Source: UBA10107 sp963835585 (GTDB taxonomy: Archaea; Nanobdellota; Nanobdellia; Woesearchaeales; UBA10107). Taken from it: 64,000 nt of DNA. This document shows positions 41,316-49,088 of the stretch, in pieces (the first letter of the stretch is position 1; each line of letters opens with the position of its first letter). The notes under the pieces were generated by a model. The model saw only the letters and a program-made list of their open reading frames with translations, did no database searches and was not told the origin of the DNA. A program made the translations under genes and the position numbers. The stretch is from positions 1 through 64,000 of the forward strand of contig CAWIGF010000001.1 of NCBI GenBank assembly GCA_963835585.1, in the 5' to 3' direction.

Positions 41316-41915
41316 ATGGTTAGCATGATAACAGACAAGAAATTGCGAATATTAAGCACATTCGGTCTCCAAGAAGTCCTGACGTTCAAGGACATCAAGA
41401 AGCGGGCAAAGCAGAAGTCTAACAACGCCATACAGCTTGCTTTGAAAAACTTCATGAAACAAGGCATCATAGCGAAGCGCCATGCAGGCAACGTATTGCT
41501 ATATTCTCTTAATGCTGGCAATAGCACGGCACAGGCATACCTTGAAGTATTGAACAATGAGAAGATTTCATCATTACCTAAAGAAGCATTCATAATACAA
41601 GACAGGCTCTTGAAGAAGACAGCATTATTTATTCTGCTGGTCTTTGGAAGCTATGCGAAAAAAACAAACACCAAAACATCTGACATTGATGTTGCGGTCA
41701 TAACCGAGCAAAAGAAAGATATCGCTCCAATCTTGGAGACAATCAAACGACAAGAACTGCGACACATCGATTATCATATATTTACGCAGGATGAATTCAT
41801 AAGCATGCTTCATGAAGACCAGGAGAATCTTGGAAAGCAAATCTATAAAAACTGCCTAATCGTCTATGGGTACATCCCTTACATCAATCTGGTGAGCAAT
41901 GAAAGACATCGCTAA
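41316..41915 (+). CDS. MNT-type nucleotidyltransferase antitoxin with HTH
   Basis: A 199-residue protein. Residues 10-70 form a winged helix (TFKDIKKRAKQKSNNAIQLA, then KQGIIAKRHAG). Residues 110-190 form a minimal nucleotidyltransferase: LVFGSYAKKTNTKTSDIDVA has the GS and DxD motifs intact. It overlaps the HEPN gene by 17 bases. MNT antitoxins neutralise HEPN RNases by transfer of AMP. It is the first module after the tRNA-Leu att-like repeats. Confidence 0.88.
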   Translation: MVSMITDKKLRILSTFGLQEVLTFKDIKKRAKQKSNNAIQLALKNFMKQGIIAKRHAGNVLLYSLNAGNSTAQAYLEVLNNEKISSLPKEAFIIQDRLLKKTALFILLVFGSYAKKTNTKTSDIDVAVITEQKKDIAPILETIKRQELRHIDYHIFTQDEFISMLHEDQENLGKQIYKNCLIVYGYIPYINLVSNERHR

Positions 41916-42378
41916 ACTATATTTGCAACGTGCAGAGAATGAACTGGCCGCGGCAGAGATATTGTATACCATTTCCAGTGATGCAAAGATTCAGAAAGAG
42001 CAGTTCAAGCTTGAAGAAAATTTTACATTTTATAGTGCGGTCATAAGTCATGCATACTACTCCATTTTCTATGCTGCAAAAGCAATCCTTGCAGAGAACA
42101 ACATAAATACAACTGCTCCTGAAGTCCATAAGAAGACGCTTGATGCATTTGAAATACATCTTGTTAAAACGGGAAAACTTGACGTTGACTTGCTGAAAAT
42201 CTACAAGGAGTTAGTTGTCAGGGCCGATGATCTCTTAGGAATCTTTTCTTTGGAAAAAAAGAAAAGAGGAGAATTCACATATCAGAAATTGCCGCAGGCG
42301 AACAAGGAACCGGCAAAAGAATCGTTCGACAATGCATCGTCGTTCTTCAAGAACATCAGGAAAGTCCTTATTGGCTGA
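41899..42378 (+). CDS. HEPN-domain toxin partner (UPF0332-like)
   Basis: A 159-residue helical protein: LYLQRAENELAAAEILY, then VISHAYYSIFYAAKAILAEN and VHKKTLDAFEIHL, the UPF0332 HEPN frame. The classic R-x4-6-H RNase motif is not obvious; VRADDLLGIF takes its place, as in several members of this subfamily. So RNase activity is uncertain. It is coupled to the MNT gene. Confidence 0.85.
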   Translation: MKDIAKLYLQRAENELAAAEILYTISSDAKIQKEQFKLEENFTFYSAVISHAYYSIFYAAKAILAENNINTTAPEVHKKTLDAFEIHLVKTGKLDVDLLKIYKELVVRADDLLGIFSLEKKKRGEFTYQKLPQANKEPAKESFDNASSFFKNIRKVLIG

Positions 42379-42393
42379 TTTTTAATTAATCTA

Positions 42394-42585
42394 ATGGAGC
42401 AGACTAATGCATGCTACTTAATGGATAATGTTTCCTGTGAGTTCATACCAAGAAGATTCAGAAGGCGCTCTCATATTGTTACGTTTAAACTCAACGAAAA
42501 AGAATTCTTGCTATTAGAAAAACTGGCTCCACACGGCGAAAAATCATCTTATATCAGGGAGAGGGTTTTTCAAACAATTTCTTAG
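42394..42585 (+). CDS. Small RHH-like protein
   Basis: A 63-residue protein. RRSHIVTFKLNEKEFLLLEK and EKSSYIRERVFQTI give a strand plus two helices, like a CopG-type ribbon-helix-helix. It follows the HEPN gene by 15 bases and could regulate the module. A Cys-containing N-terminal stretch of 25 residues is unassigned. Confidence 0.5.
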   Translation: MEQTNACYLMDNVSCEFIPRRFRRRSHIVTFKLNEKEFLLLEKLAPHGEKSSYIRERVFQTIS

Positions 42586-42606
42586 GGTAGGGCAATATAA
42601 AAAAAA

Positions 42607-43380
42607 TTAGGAAGTTTTCTCGACTGTGTGGATATTGATATTTGCACCTGCTGTTGGAGAATATGATGCAGGGATAGTTATATTCGTTCCCCATTGTGCA
42701 TATGAGATAAGCCCAGAATTATCAAAGCAGAATGTCTGTGTCATGTTGGAATACATGCCTTCATAACACGTTCCAAATCGTGTATCATTGTGTGTTTCAA
42801 GTGTTTCGAGTTGAATGGAATTCAGGAATGATGACGTTTCATTCTTTACAGATGTATCAATGTTGGGAGGCATTTCTTGAACACATGAGGGCGGAGCTTC
42901 TGTTGAATTGAATGAGCATCCGCAATCATAACCAAATGTTTTATCAGTACAATCGGGGCTTTGTGGATCCCGAACTACGGAAGGCAGGCATACAGATGAT
43001 GTCATCAAATCATATGTGCAAAGTCCATTATTTTTCTCATATATTATGTTCTGTTCTCTGCTCTCATCAGGAAACCCGTTGAAATAAGAATACCGTTCTT
43101 CGAAAGCGGAGATTTGGTCGTTAGTAACTTCTATTGAAATTATTGATTCATCGTCGATATTTGTAGAACCAGATCCGAATGGTTCCCATTCACGGATGTA
43201 TTCCCTCATTTCATAGTTGCTCACATAATTAGATGGCGATATACTGAGTGCAAGTTGTAAATTAGAAAGCATTGTCGAGTCTATGGAACGTGTACTTACG
43301 TTCTGGCTTGCAATAGGGATTATATTTGTTTGGGTGCAAGCCATCAAGAACAACACAGCAATGAGAAATAATCGTTTCAT
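42607..43380 (-). CDS. Exported lipoprotein-like protein, unknown
   Basis: A 257-residue protein. MKRLFLIAVLFLMACTQ is a signal peptide with lipobox (Cys15). The mature part has several Cys, including YDCGCSFN, and a beta-rich C-terminus. Function unknown. It is the only exported protein in the tRNA-Leu island. Repeat copy A lies 60 bases upstream of its start. Confidence 0.65.
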   Translation of the reverse strand: MKRLFLIAVLFLMACTQTNIIPIASQNVSTRSIDSTMLSNLQLALSISPSNYVSNYEMREYIREWEPFGSGSTNIDDESIISIEVTNDQISAFEERYSYFNGFPDESREQNIIYEKNNGLCTYDLMTSSVCLPSVVRDPQSPDCTDKTFGYDCGCSFNSTEAPPSCVQEMPPNIDTSVKNETSSFLNSIQLETLETHNDTRFGTCYEGMYSNMTQTFCFDNSGLISYAQWGTNITIPASYSPTAGANINIHTVEKTS

Positions 43381-43442
43381 ACAATGCCATCACTGAACAC
43401 ATTATATAAAAGTAACGGCAGTTTGTAACTGCTAAATCTGAG

Positions 43443-43530
43443 CAAAAACCACAAGATATAAAAACTCCAGCACAGTCCATATCATTGAAATAAACCATTT
43501 ATAGCCTTTGGTGGTTTATACTTATGAGCC
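43443..43530 (+). repeat. Island repeat, copy A
   Basis: About 88 bases nearly identical to 44191-44280 and closely related to 45485-45571. The shared segment contains an AGATATAAAAA TATA-like box, an AAACCA/TGGTTT inverted repeat and TTTATAGCC. Copy A lacks the TGCATCCCGCA ending of the other two; its tail diverges after CTTATGAGCC. Confidence 0.75.
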
Positions 43531-43576
43531 AATTCTATTCTCTAAAAATAGAAAAAATCATCAAGATATCAGCGAA

Positions 43577-43888
43577 TTATTTCACTTCAAGAACAATATG
43601 TTTCACATCAGGAACAGAAAGAAATATTTCTTCTCCTTTCTTCAAATCAAGGCTATTAACCACATTGCTGTTGAAATAAATTCCAAGTCGTTTTCCAGAT
43701 AATTTGACGATTTTTTGTTTTATTTTAAGCGGACCTTCGCGCAGTTCTGAAAGAACTTTCTGGGATGAAGATGGTTCAAATTCGAAATAATTGCAGTTAG
43801 AACATTGATAGCTAATTGCTTTCTGTGAAGCTCCGTGTACAGCGACTTCTACTTTTCTCAATTTATTTCCGCAGTTTGGGCATTTCAT
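43577..43888 (-). CDS. Zinc-finger/AbrB-like antitoxin
   Basis: A 103-residue protein. Residues 1-40 are a YgiT/MqsA-type zinc finger (CPNC at 3-6, CSNC at 29-32). Residues 55-103 look like an AbrB-type swapped hairpin (KQKIVKLSGKRLGIYFNSNV, then LDLKKGEEIFL). It sits two bases after the toxin gene; a toxin-first order with zinc-finger antitoxin is common for DUF4258-type pairs. Confidence 0.75.
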   Translation of the reverse strand: MKCPNCGNKLRKVEVAVHGASQKAISYQCSNCNYFEFEPSSSQKVLSELREGPLKIKQKIVKLSGKRLGIYFNSNVVNSLDLKKGEEIFLSVPDVKHIVLEVK

Positions 43889-43890
43889 AT

Positions 43891-44103
43891 TCAGTTCACC
43901 TTTTTTGCATTTATGACAATTAGTGTATTTTTTCTGATTTCGAATAGTATATAATATTCGCCATCTTCAATCTCATATTTTGTTCCCTTTTTTCTCGGGT
44001 TTTTCGTCTTGAATATGATTTCTACGACTTTACTCCAAGGAACATCAGTGGCATGATGCTCTAAATAGTGTTCGCCTGGTTGTATGCCTGTAAAATAAAT
44101 CAC
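43891..44103 (-). CDS. DUF4258-like toxin
   Basis: A 70-residue protein: HYLEHHATDVPWSKVVEIIF then DGEYYILFEIRKNTLIVINA, the small RelE-like fold of DUF4258/MqsR-type toxins, with a conserved His after the first helix. It is probably an mRNase held by the adjacent zinc-finger antitoxin. An 8-bp palindrome precedes the gene. Confidence 0.72.
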   Translation of the reverse strand: MIYFTGIQPGEHYLEHHATDVPWSKVVEIIFKTKNPRKKGTKYEIEDGEYYILFEIRKNTLIVINAKKVN

Positions 44104-44112
44104 GTCAACACC

Positions 44113-44132
44113 GTACTACACTTTTGTAGTAC
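44113..44132. promoter_or_regulatory. Palindromic operator of the zinc-finger TA pair
   Basis: GTACTACA and TGTAGTAC flank CTTT, a perfect 8-bp inverted repeat just upstream of the toxin ATG (44103) and downstream of a minus-strand TTTTATATAG box. It is likely to be bound by the antitoxin. Confidence 0.55.
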
Positions 44133-44190
44133 ATTATACTATATAAAACTTGTGTTTTTCTTAAGTTGCCAAGTTAATGTCAGTTTTTTG

Positions 44191-44367
44191 CAAAAAACCA
44201 TAAGATATAAAAACTCCAGCACAGTCCATATCATTGAAATAAACCATTTATAGCCTTTGGTGGTTTATACTTATGGGCTGGTTCCTGCATCCCGCATCAT
44301 ACCATAAGTTTAATGCGGTGGAAAGTAGCACTGGTTTGGATTTATAGCCCGGTTCCCAGTCGTCGCA
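44191..44367 (+). repeat. Island repeat, copy B, with two tRNA-like tails
   Basis: The first 90 bases match copy A; they end in a 35-base tail (44262-44296) closing with GGCTGGTTCCTGCATCCCGCA, which equals the tRNA-Leu T-arm/acceptor end with a short deletion. A second, diverged unit (44303-44367) follows and resembles 41161-41225; ATGCG and CGCAT can close it. This looks like a composite attachment scar. Confidence 0.75.
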
Positions 44368-44412
44368 TAATTTTTGAACAGTTGCTTTTTTAGAAATTTC
44401 GTTTGTTAAGGA

Positions 44413-44976
44413 TCAAGAAAAAGTAGTTTCTTTTTCTACGACAGAATCAATTGAAGTAACAGGAACTATTTGCGAAGAATTTCTTTTCTTCTGGTACCAT
44501 TTATATCCAGATTTAAATCCAGGAATTGCATATTTTCTTGAGATATAAATCACATAATAGCTTACTGCAGCCCAGCCACTGATATCAAAACATATATCTG
44601 CGGCATCATGCAAAAAAGTAATTCTTATGGCATCTGGCAAGTGCCGCACATAGTCGAGATTTCCAACAAGTAATTTTACAGCGGGTTCTACTATATTATC
44701 AATAGCATACTCTTCTGCTTTCTCGAAAGCTTTTGTATAACGTGCGCTAAATGCGGCAGGAAGCATACCGACTTTAAGCAAAATCGCCGGCAGTCCATGA
44801 ACTGGACAACCAAGCGCATGGAGCGCATCAACTCGTATGGTTGGTAGACCAAGACGCCTAGCTACACTTCCCACAAGACCGATCTTCTTTTTTTGAGCAT
44901 CATGATTAGTTTCACATGCCGATATGTGTATATGTTTTTCTGCCATCATAAATCGGAAAGAAGACACACGCGACAT
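44413..44976 (-). CDS. Unknown island protein
   Basis: A 187-residue protein (MSRVSSFRFMMAEKHIHISA) with moderately hydrophobic helices around residues 60-75 and 125-145, His-rich at the N-terminus. No known family. The true start may be MMAEKH or MAEKH about ten codons in. It lies between repeat copies B and C with the NikR gene on the other strand. Confidence 0.5.
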   Translation of the reverse strand: MSRVSSFRFMMAEKHIHISACETNHDAQKKKIGLVGSVARRLGLPTIRVDALHALGCPVHGLPAILLKVGMLPAAFSARYTKAFEKAEEYAIDNIVEPAVKLLVGNLDYVRHLPDAIRITFLHDAADICFDISGWAAVSYYVIYISRKYAIPGFKSGYKWYQKKRNSSQIVPVTSIDSVVEKETTFS

Positions 44977-45102
44977 ACAACGAAGGAGTCAATCGCCAAC
45001 ATATGTGTCAACTTAAACATTGAAACAAGTTAATAATATTTAATGCTTTTCTTAATAACAAATATGGATATGTTTATAAAAGAGTTAATAATACAATAAA
45101 GC

Positions 45103-45486
45103 ATGACAATCATCAGCATGTCATTAAATGATAAGCTTCTTGCCGAATTGGACAAAATAGAAAACGAAGCAGGATTCTCCGGCAGAAGCGAGGTAATTCG
45201 AGCAGGATTGCGTCTATTGATGCAGGAACGCAAAGAAAAATCCAAGATGAAAGGACGTATAGATGCTGTTTTGCTCGTCATACATCATGACAAATATTCG
45301 GAAGAAGTTTCTGCGATACGGCATAAGTACCAATCGCTAATCAAGACACAAGTCCACAACCATGTCGAAAATCATAGGTGTCTTGAAGTGTTCATTCTCC
45401 ATGGAGATGCGAATGCAGTACTCAAACTCGAGGAAGAATTCCAAACAAATAGAAAGATGGAACTAGTTAGATTGATAACAGCATGA
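45103..45486 (+). CDS. nikR: NikR-family nickel-responsive regulator
   Basis: A 127-residue regulator: an N-terminal ribbon-helix-helix (MTIISMSLNDKLLAELDKIE, then GRSEVIRAGLRLL) and a C-terminal ACT-like metal domain. The nickel ligands are all present with E. coli spacing: a His, then ten residues, then HNHVENHRC, equal to His76, His87, His89 and Cys95. A GTTTATAAAAG box 27 bases upstream marks a leaderless message. No nickel transporter or nickel enzyme is in the window, so its targets lie elsewhere or include itself. Confidence 0.9.
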   Translation: MTIISMSLNDKLLAELDKIENEAGFSGRSEVIRAGLRLLMQERKEKSKMKGRIDAVLLVIHHDKYSEEVSAIRHKYQSLIKTQVHNHVENHRCLEVFILHGDANAVLKLEEEFQTNRKMELVRLITA

Positions 45487-45589
45487 AAAACCACAAGATA
45501 TAAAAAATCCAAGACAGTCTATAACACTAAAATAAACCATTTATAGCCTTTGGTGGCTTATACTTATGGGCTGGTTCCTGCATCCCGCA
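45485..45589 (+). repeat. Island repeat, copy C
   Basis: This copy starts one base before the nikR stop ends and carries the same ~90-base unit with about a dozen substitutions, then the 35-base tail 45555-45589 ending TGGTTCCTGCATCCCGCA. It marks the distal end of the island. The following 45590-45728 is AT-rich and holds no gene I can see. Confidence 0.75.
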
Positions 45590-45728
45590 CTCCTTTTAGA
45601 TCTTAGTATTACTTTACGAATAAATTGCACAAAATGTAGCGAAACAAAATTTTTCTGAATCCATCAACAATGGTTTTGTTTTCTTGGAAAAATACCATAA
45701 AATCTTGATGCATACGTATTATCCTTAC

Positions 45729-45799
45729 AATATACTCAATAGGGTGTATATTGATAATGCTTATCAACAATAGGGCACTACGTGCTTTATTGGGGGGAA
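45729..45799 (+). promoter_or_regulatory. Hairpin-rich leader before the lipoprotein-GH16 operon
   Basis: Three inverted repeats stand in a row: AATATAC/GTATATT (45729-45752), TTGATAA/TTATCAA around TGC (45751-45767) and GCAC/GTGC (45775-45785). A GGGGGG ribosome site follows eight bases before the ATG at 45804. The first two share bases and so could be alternative structures, or operator sites. Confidence 0.45.
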
Positions 45800-45803
45800 A
45801 ACA

Positions 45804-46298
45804 ATGTCACTAAAAGAATACATGCAAAAAAAGAAATCAACATTAACTGCAATCGTTCTCGGGGCGATGATTGCCGGGTGCTCGCAACAAAACACACCAA
45901 CCACGCCAGCTCCAGACGGAAACCAATTGGTCGGCGGTGCCGGAACTCCTGCAATCAATGTGAGCTATGTGCCCCCGATCGGAAATGGCAACAATATTAC
46001 TGGAAAGGTCAATCATGTAATCCCTAACAAGACAATAATAACCGGGTACATATACGTGCCAGGTGAAAACTGGTGGATAAAACCTTACGCCTCACCACCA
46101 TACTGGACAATAAACCATGACGGTTCATTCAGTTTCCCTTATGATACAGGAGGAATTGATCAAGAAGCGACGACAATCGAACTTTATCTGCTTCCGTTAG
46201 CTAACGAATCACAAATACCTATCGTTGAGTATGCAATCAGCCCACCTGATATGAGCGGCGTTGGAACTGAAGCGCAGACAATAATAAGCAGACAATAG
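45804..46298 (+). CDS. Small lipoprotein upstream of GH16
   Basis: A 164-residue protein with signal peptide and lipobox (MIAGCSQQ, Cys26). The mature region is Thr/Pro-rich at first, then beta-rich with aromatic stretches (VPGENWWIKPYASPPYWTIN) that could bind sugars. It is co-transcribed with the GH16 enzyme (10-base gap). Function not established. Confidence 0.65.
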   Translation: MSLKEYMQKKKSTLTAIVLGAMIAGCSQQNTPTTPAPDGNQLVGGAGTPAINVSYVPPIGNGNNITGKVNHVIPNKTIITGYIYVPGENWWIKPYASPPYWTINHDGSFSFPYDTGGIDQEATTIELYLLPLANESQIPIVEYAISPPDMSGVGTEAQTIISRQ

Positions 46299-46308
46299 TA
46301 GGCAAAAT

Positions 46309-47307
46309 ATGTCAATGCTGAACGGGCTTGAAAGAAAAGTGATAAGAGGGTTGGCAGCCATCGTTCTTGGTTCCGGTCTTGTCACTGCAACGATAAATTG
46401 CAGCGGCAAACCAACAAGTTTTCCAAATTCAAGCAAGCCAACTGCGACTCAAACAAACACTATCACAAGTACGCACACCGTAACGAACACACCCACTGTA
46501 ACTCCCACACCAATAACAGTTCCTCCTCCCGGATATAGTTTAGTCTGGAGCGATGAATTCGACGGAGCAATAGGAAGCGCACCGAACGCAAGCAACTGGA
46601 CATACGACATAGGCAACGGGACCAACGGTTGGGGAAACTTTGAGTACGAGAACTACACAAACAGCACAGACAACGCCCAGATAATCTCGGATCCTAATGC
46701 AACTGATGGAAAAGCACTTGCGATAATCGCGAAAGATACTATGCCCGGAAGTTCCAATTACATCCAAGTGGGAAGGTACACGTCCGCACGGCTAAAGACG
46801 GCAGGGTTGCAACAGTTCCAGTATGGACTTCTCGAAGCAAGGATACAACTGCCATACGGCGATGGGATATGGCCAGCTTTTTGGACGCTAGGGAATGATT
46901 ACACTACCGGAACGGTATGGCCTAACTGCGGTGAAATAGATATCATGGAAAATTTTGGAAATGCATCTCAGCAATCGATAAATCACGGCTCGATGCACGG
47001 ACCAGGATATTCAGGAGGCAATGCGCTAACAAGCACATATGCTCTTCCTAATGATCAGGTGTTCCATGATGGTTATCATCTCTTTGCCGTCCAATGGCAG
47101 CAAAATGAAGTCCAGTTTTACGTGGACAACATATTGTATGAAACTCGCACTCCTGCCGATATTGGCTCTAACGCATGGGAATTCAACGAACCATTTTTCT
47201 TGTTGCTTAACACCGCGGTTGGCGGAAGCTGCCCGGGAAGTCCAGACCCTTCAACATCATTTCCGCAGACGATGAAAGTTGATTATGTAAGATTTTATCA
47301 GAATTGA
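46309..47307 (+). CDS. GH16-family beta-glucanase-like lipoprotein
   Basis: A 332-residue exported enzyme. The signal peptide ends in a lipobox (TATINCSG), followed by a Thr/Pro linker and the GH16 jelly roll. YSLVWSDEFDGAIGSAPNAS is the usual GH16 entry, RLKTAGLQQFQYGLLEARIQ follows, and GEIDIMENFG carries the catalytic E-x-D-x-x-E. GH16 enzymes cleave beta-1,3 or beta-1,3-1,4 glucans and related polymers. The gene looks bacterial in origin, and enzymes of this kind are rare in small archaea. It may attack host or biofilm polysaccharide. Confidence 0.93.
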   Translation: MSMLNGLERKVIRGLAAIVLGSGLVTATINCSGKPTSFPNSSKPTATQTNTITSTHTVTNTPTVTPTPITVPPPGYSLVWSDEFDGAIGSAPNASNWTYDIGNGTNGWGNFEYENYTNSTDNAQIISDPNATDGKALAIIAKDTMPGSSNYIQVGRYTSARLKTAGLQQFQYGLLEARIQLPYGDGIWPAFWTLGNDYTTGTVWPNCGEIDIMENFGNASQQSINHGSMHGPGYSGGNALTSTYALPNDQVFHDGYHLFAVQWQQNEVQFYVDNILYETRTPADIGSNAWEFNEPFFLLLNTAVGGSCPGSPDPSTSFPQTMKVDYVRFYQN

Positions 47308-47330
47308 TTTGCCAATATTATTTTATTACA

Positions 47331-48575
47331 TCACTTTCTAATTCTTGCTGCATTCGCATGAGCTTCAAGTCCCTCAAGCGTTGCTAATTGCTGCACGATG
47401 CCATATAATTCACCAGTGATTGCTTCTTGATTCGTCGCTATCTTCACAAAATTGAAGACGGACAATCCACCAGTGTATCGAGCGCATCTGTTTGTTGGCA
47501 GTACGTGATTTGTTCCGCTCGCGTAATCTCCAAGCGCCGTCGGAGTTTCTCCCAAGAACATAGAGCCATATTCAGTGAATCTCGGTTTGAGCTCATCGAC
47601 ATCTTCCAGCATGAGTTCCAGATGCTCGGGAGCATATCTGTTCGCTACATATGCTGCTTCACTTATGTTATTTACAAGTATTATGTTGCCGTTATCCAAA
47701 GATTTTCTTGCTATTTCAGCTGTCTTCGGTCCCTGTAGTTGCTTTTCTAATTCGTCTTGCACTTTTTGTATCAATTTTTCTGATGTTGTTATCAAAATGG
47801 GTTTTGCGTCTGATGCATGTTCCGCCTGCGCAAGAAGATCTGCCGCTATGTATTTGAAATTCGCTTTCTCATCCGCTATTATTATGATTTCGCTTGGTCC
47901 TGCGATGAAATCAATACCTACTCTTCCGTACACTTCCTTCTTTGCAAGATTTACGTATTTGTTTCCCGGACCGACGATGAGACTAACCGGTTCGATGGAT
48001 TCGGTTCCGTATGCCATCGCCGCTATGGCCTGTGCACCTCCGACTCTGTATATCGTGTCGATTCCTGCTATTTTTGCTGCGGCCAATGTCAGAGGATGCA
48101 CATCTCCATCATGGCTTGGCGGAGAGCATACTACAAGTTTTTTTACGCCAGCGACTTTTGCAGGAATTCCTATCATGAGCGCAGTGGAAAGCAGGGGATA
48201 ATTGCCCCCAGGGATATAGCCTCCAACAAAATTAATTGGAGTGATGCTCTGTCCCAGACGAACTCCCTTGTTCTCAATCTCGAAGCTCTTCAATTGCCGC
48301 ATCTGTTTTTCAGAAAAAGCCTTTATGTTCGCGGCTGCCGTGTGTATGGCCGTAGATACCCCGGGATCAAGCGTGTTTAAGGCATGCGCGATTTCTTTCT
48401 CGGAAACCTTGATGTCAGGAAGATCAACATTGTCAAATTGTTTGGTATAATTCCTTACAGCACTGTCTCCATCTTGTCTCACATCAGCTATTATTCTCTT
48501 GACTAACTCAGATTCTTCAAGTTCCTGGGAATCAAAAAAAGATTCTCTCAGTTCACTACACTTTACAACTTTCAT
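47331..48575 (-). CDS. hisD: Histidinol dehydrogenase
   Basis: A 414-residue zinc enzyme for the last two steps of histidine synthesis (histidinol to histidine). Family marks: GGYIPGGNYPLLSTALMIGI, VGPGNKYVNLAKKEVYGRVG, DFIAGPSEIIIIAD, LAQAEHASDA and NHVLPTNRCARYTGGLSVF. Length and zinc-site residues are normal. No other his gene is in the window, so either the pathway is scattered or the enzyme has another substrate. The start at 48575 (MKVVKC) fits the family better than 48602. Confidence 0.95.
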   Translation of the reverse strand: MKVVKCSELRESFFDSQELEESELVKRIIADVRQDGDSAVRNYTKQFDNVDLPDIKVSEKEIAHALNTLDPGVSTAIHTAAANIKAFSEKQMRQLKSFEIENKGVRLGQSITPINFVGGYIPGGNYPLLSTALMIGIPAKVAGVKKLVVCSPPSHDGDVHPLTLAAAKIAGIDTIYRVGGAQAIAAMAYGTESIEPVSLIVGPGNKYVNLAKKEVYGRVGIDFIAGPSEIIIIADEKANFKYIAADLLAQAEHASDAKPILITTSEKLIQKVQDELEKQLQGPKTAEIARKSLDNGNIILVNNISEAAYVANRYAPEHLELMLEDVDELKPRFTEYGSMFLGETPTALGDYASGTNHVLPTNRCARYTGGLSVFNFVKIATNQEAITGELYGIVQQLATLEGLEAHANAARIRK

Positions 48576-48718
48576 TTTCCAAGAACCTCTTTTTTGATGC
48601 AATCCAGTACACTAGGTATTTTATAAAGGTATGTCCGATGGAAACACAGTCATCCTATAAGAAATATATAACAAATACTAAATACTTCCAAATCAATACT
48701 ATCTGTGGGGTGTGTAAC

Positions 48719-48832
48719 ATGAAAGAGCTATCGCGTTTCAAGCTTGAAGACTTGAAGAGTGAAGTAGAGCTGATGAAAAAGCAGATGTACCAGGAAAAGT
48801 ACGGCAAAACACGAGATAAGAAAATTATTTAG
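48719..48832 (+). CDS. Small charged protein
   Basis: A 37-residue, mostly helical protein (MKELSRFKLEDLKSEVELMK) with a GGGGTG ribosome-like site about ten bases before the ATG. It overlaps the 3' end of the basic protein gene on the other strand by eight bases. Function unknown. Confidence 0.45.
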   Translation: MKELSRFKLEDLKSEVELMKKQMYQEKYGKTRDKKII

Positions 48833-49007
48833 GGACAATCTTTAATTTCTTGCTAAGGCCGTCGCTGAGCCTGACTACGTCGTATTTCTTTATTCCCTGG
48901 GAATCCGCCCACTTTTTGGCATTTTCCTCAGTCTTGAAAGTCCTCGGTCTCTTGGCCCTGTGCCTTCCCCGATGGACCAGTTGTGGTTTCTTGTGTCCTA
49001 TACCCAT
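48825..49007 (-). CDS. Small basic protein, possibly ribosome-associated
   Basis: A 60-residue protein. MGIGHKKPQLVHRGRHRAKR then RTFKTEENAKKWADSQGI and a VVRLSDGLSKKLKIV strand. The highly basic N-terminus and compact alpha-beta tail resemble small archaeal ribosomal or rRNA-binding proteins; I recall similar proteins in other DPANN archaea without a set name. The start at 49007 leaves no extension, and the frame upstream to 49112 is unlikely to be used. Confidence 0.6.
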   Translation of the reverse strand: MGIGHKKPQLVHRGRHRAKRPRTFKTEENAKKWADSQGIKKYDVVRLSDGLSKKLKIVPK

Positions 49008-49088
49008 ATCTGTTCTAGAAAATAGGCCATTTATAAAGGTTGTCATTGACAAAAATTTATAAGAAAGCATGTAAAAGCAGTCCTGAAA

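Noticed and set aside
43443..45589. CRISPR array
   Set aside because: Three copies of a ~90-base unit 750-1300 bases apart, with genes between them, do not form a CRISPR array; no short regular spacers or cas genes are present.
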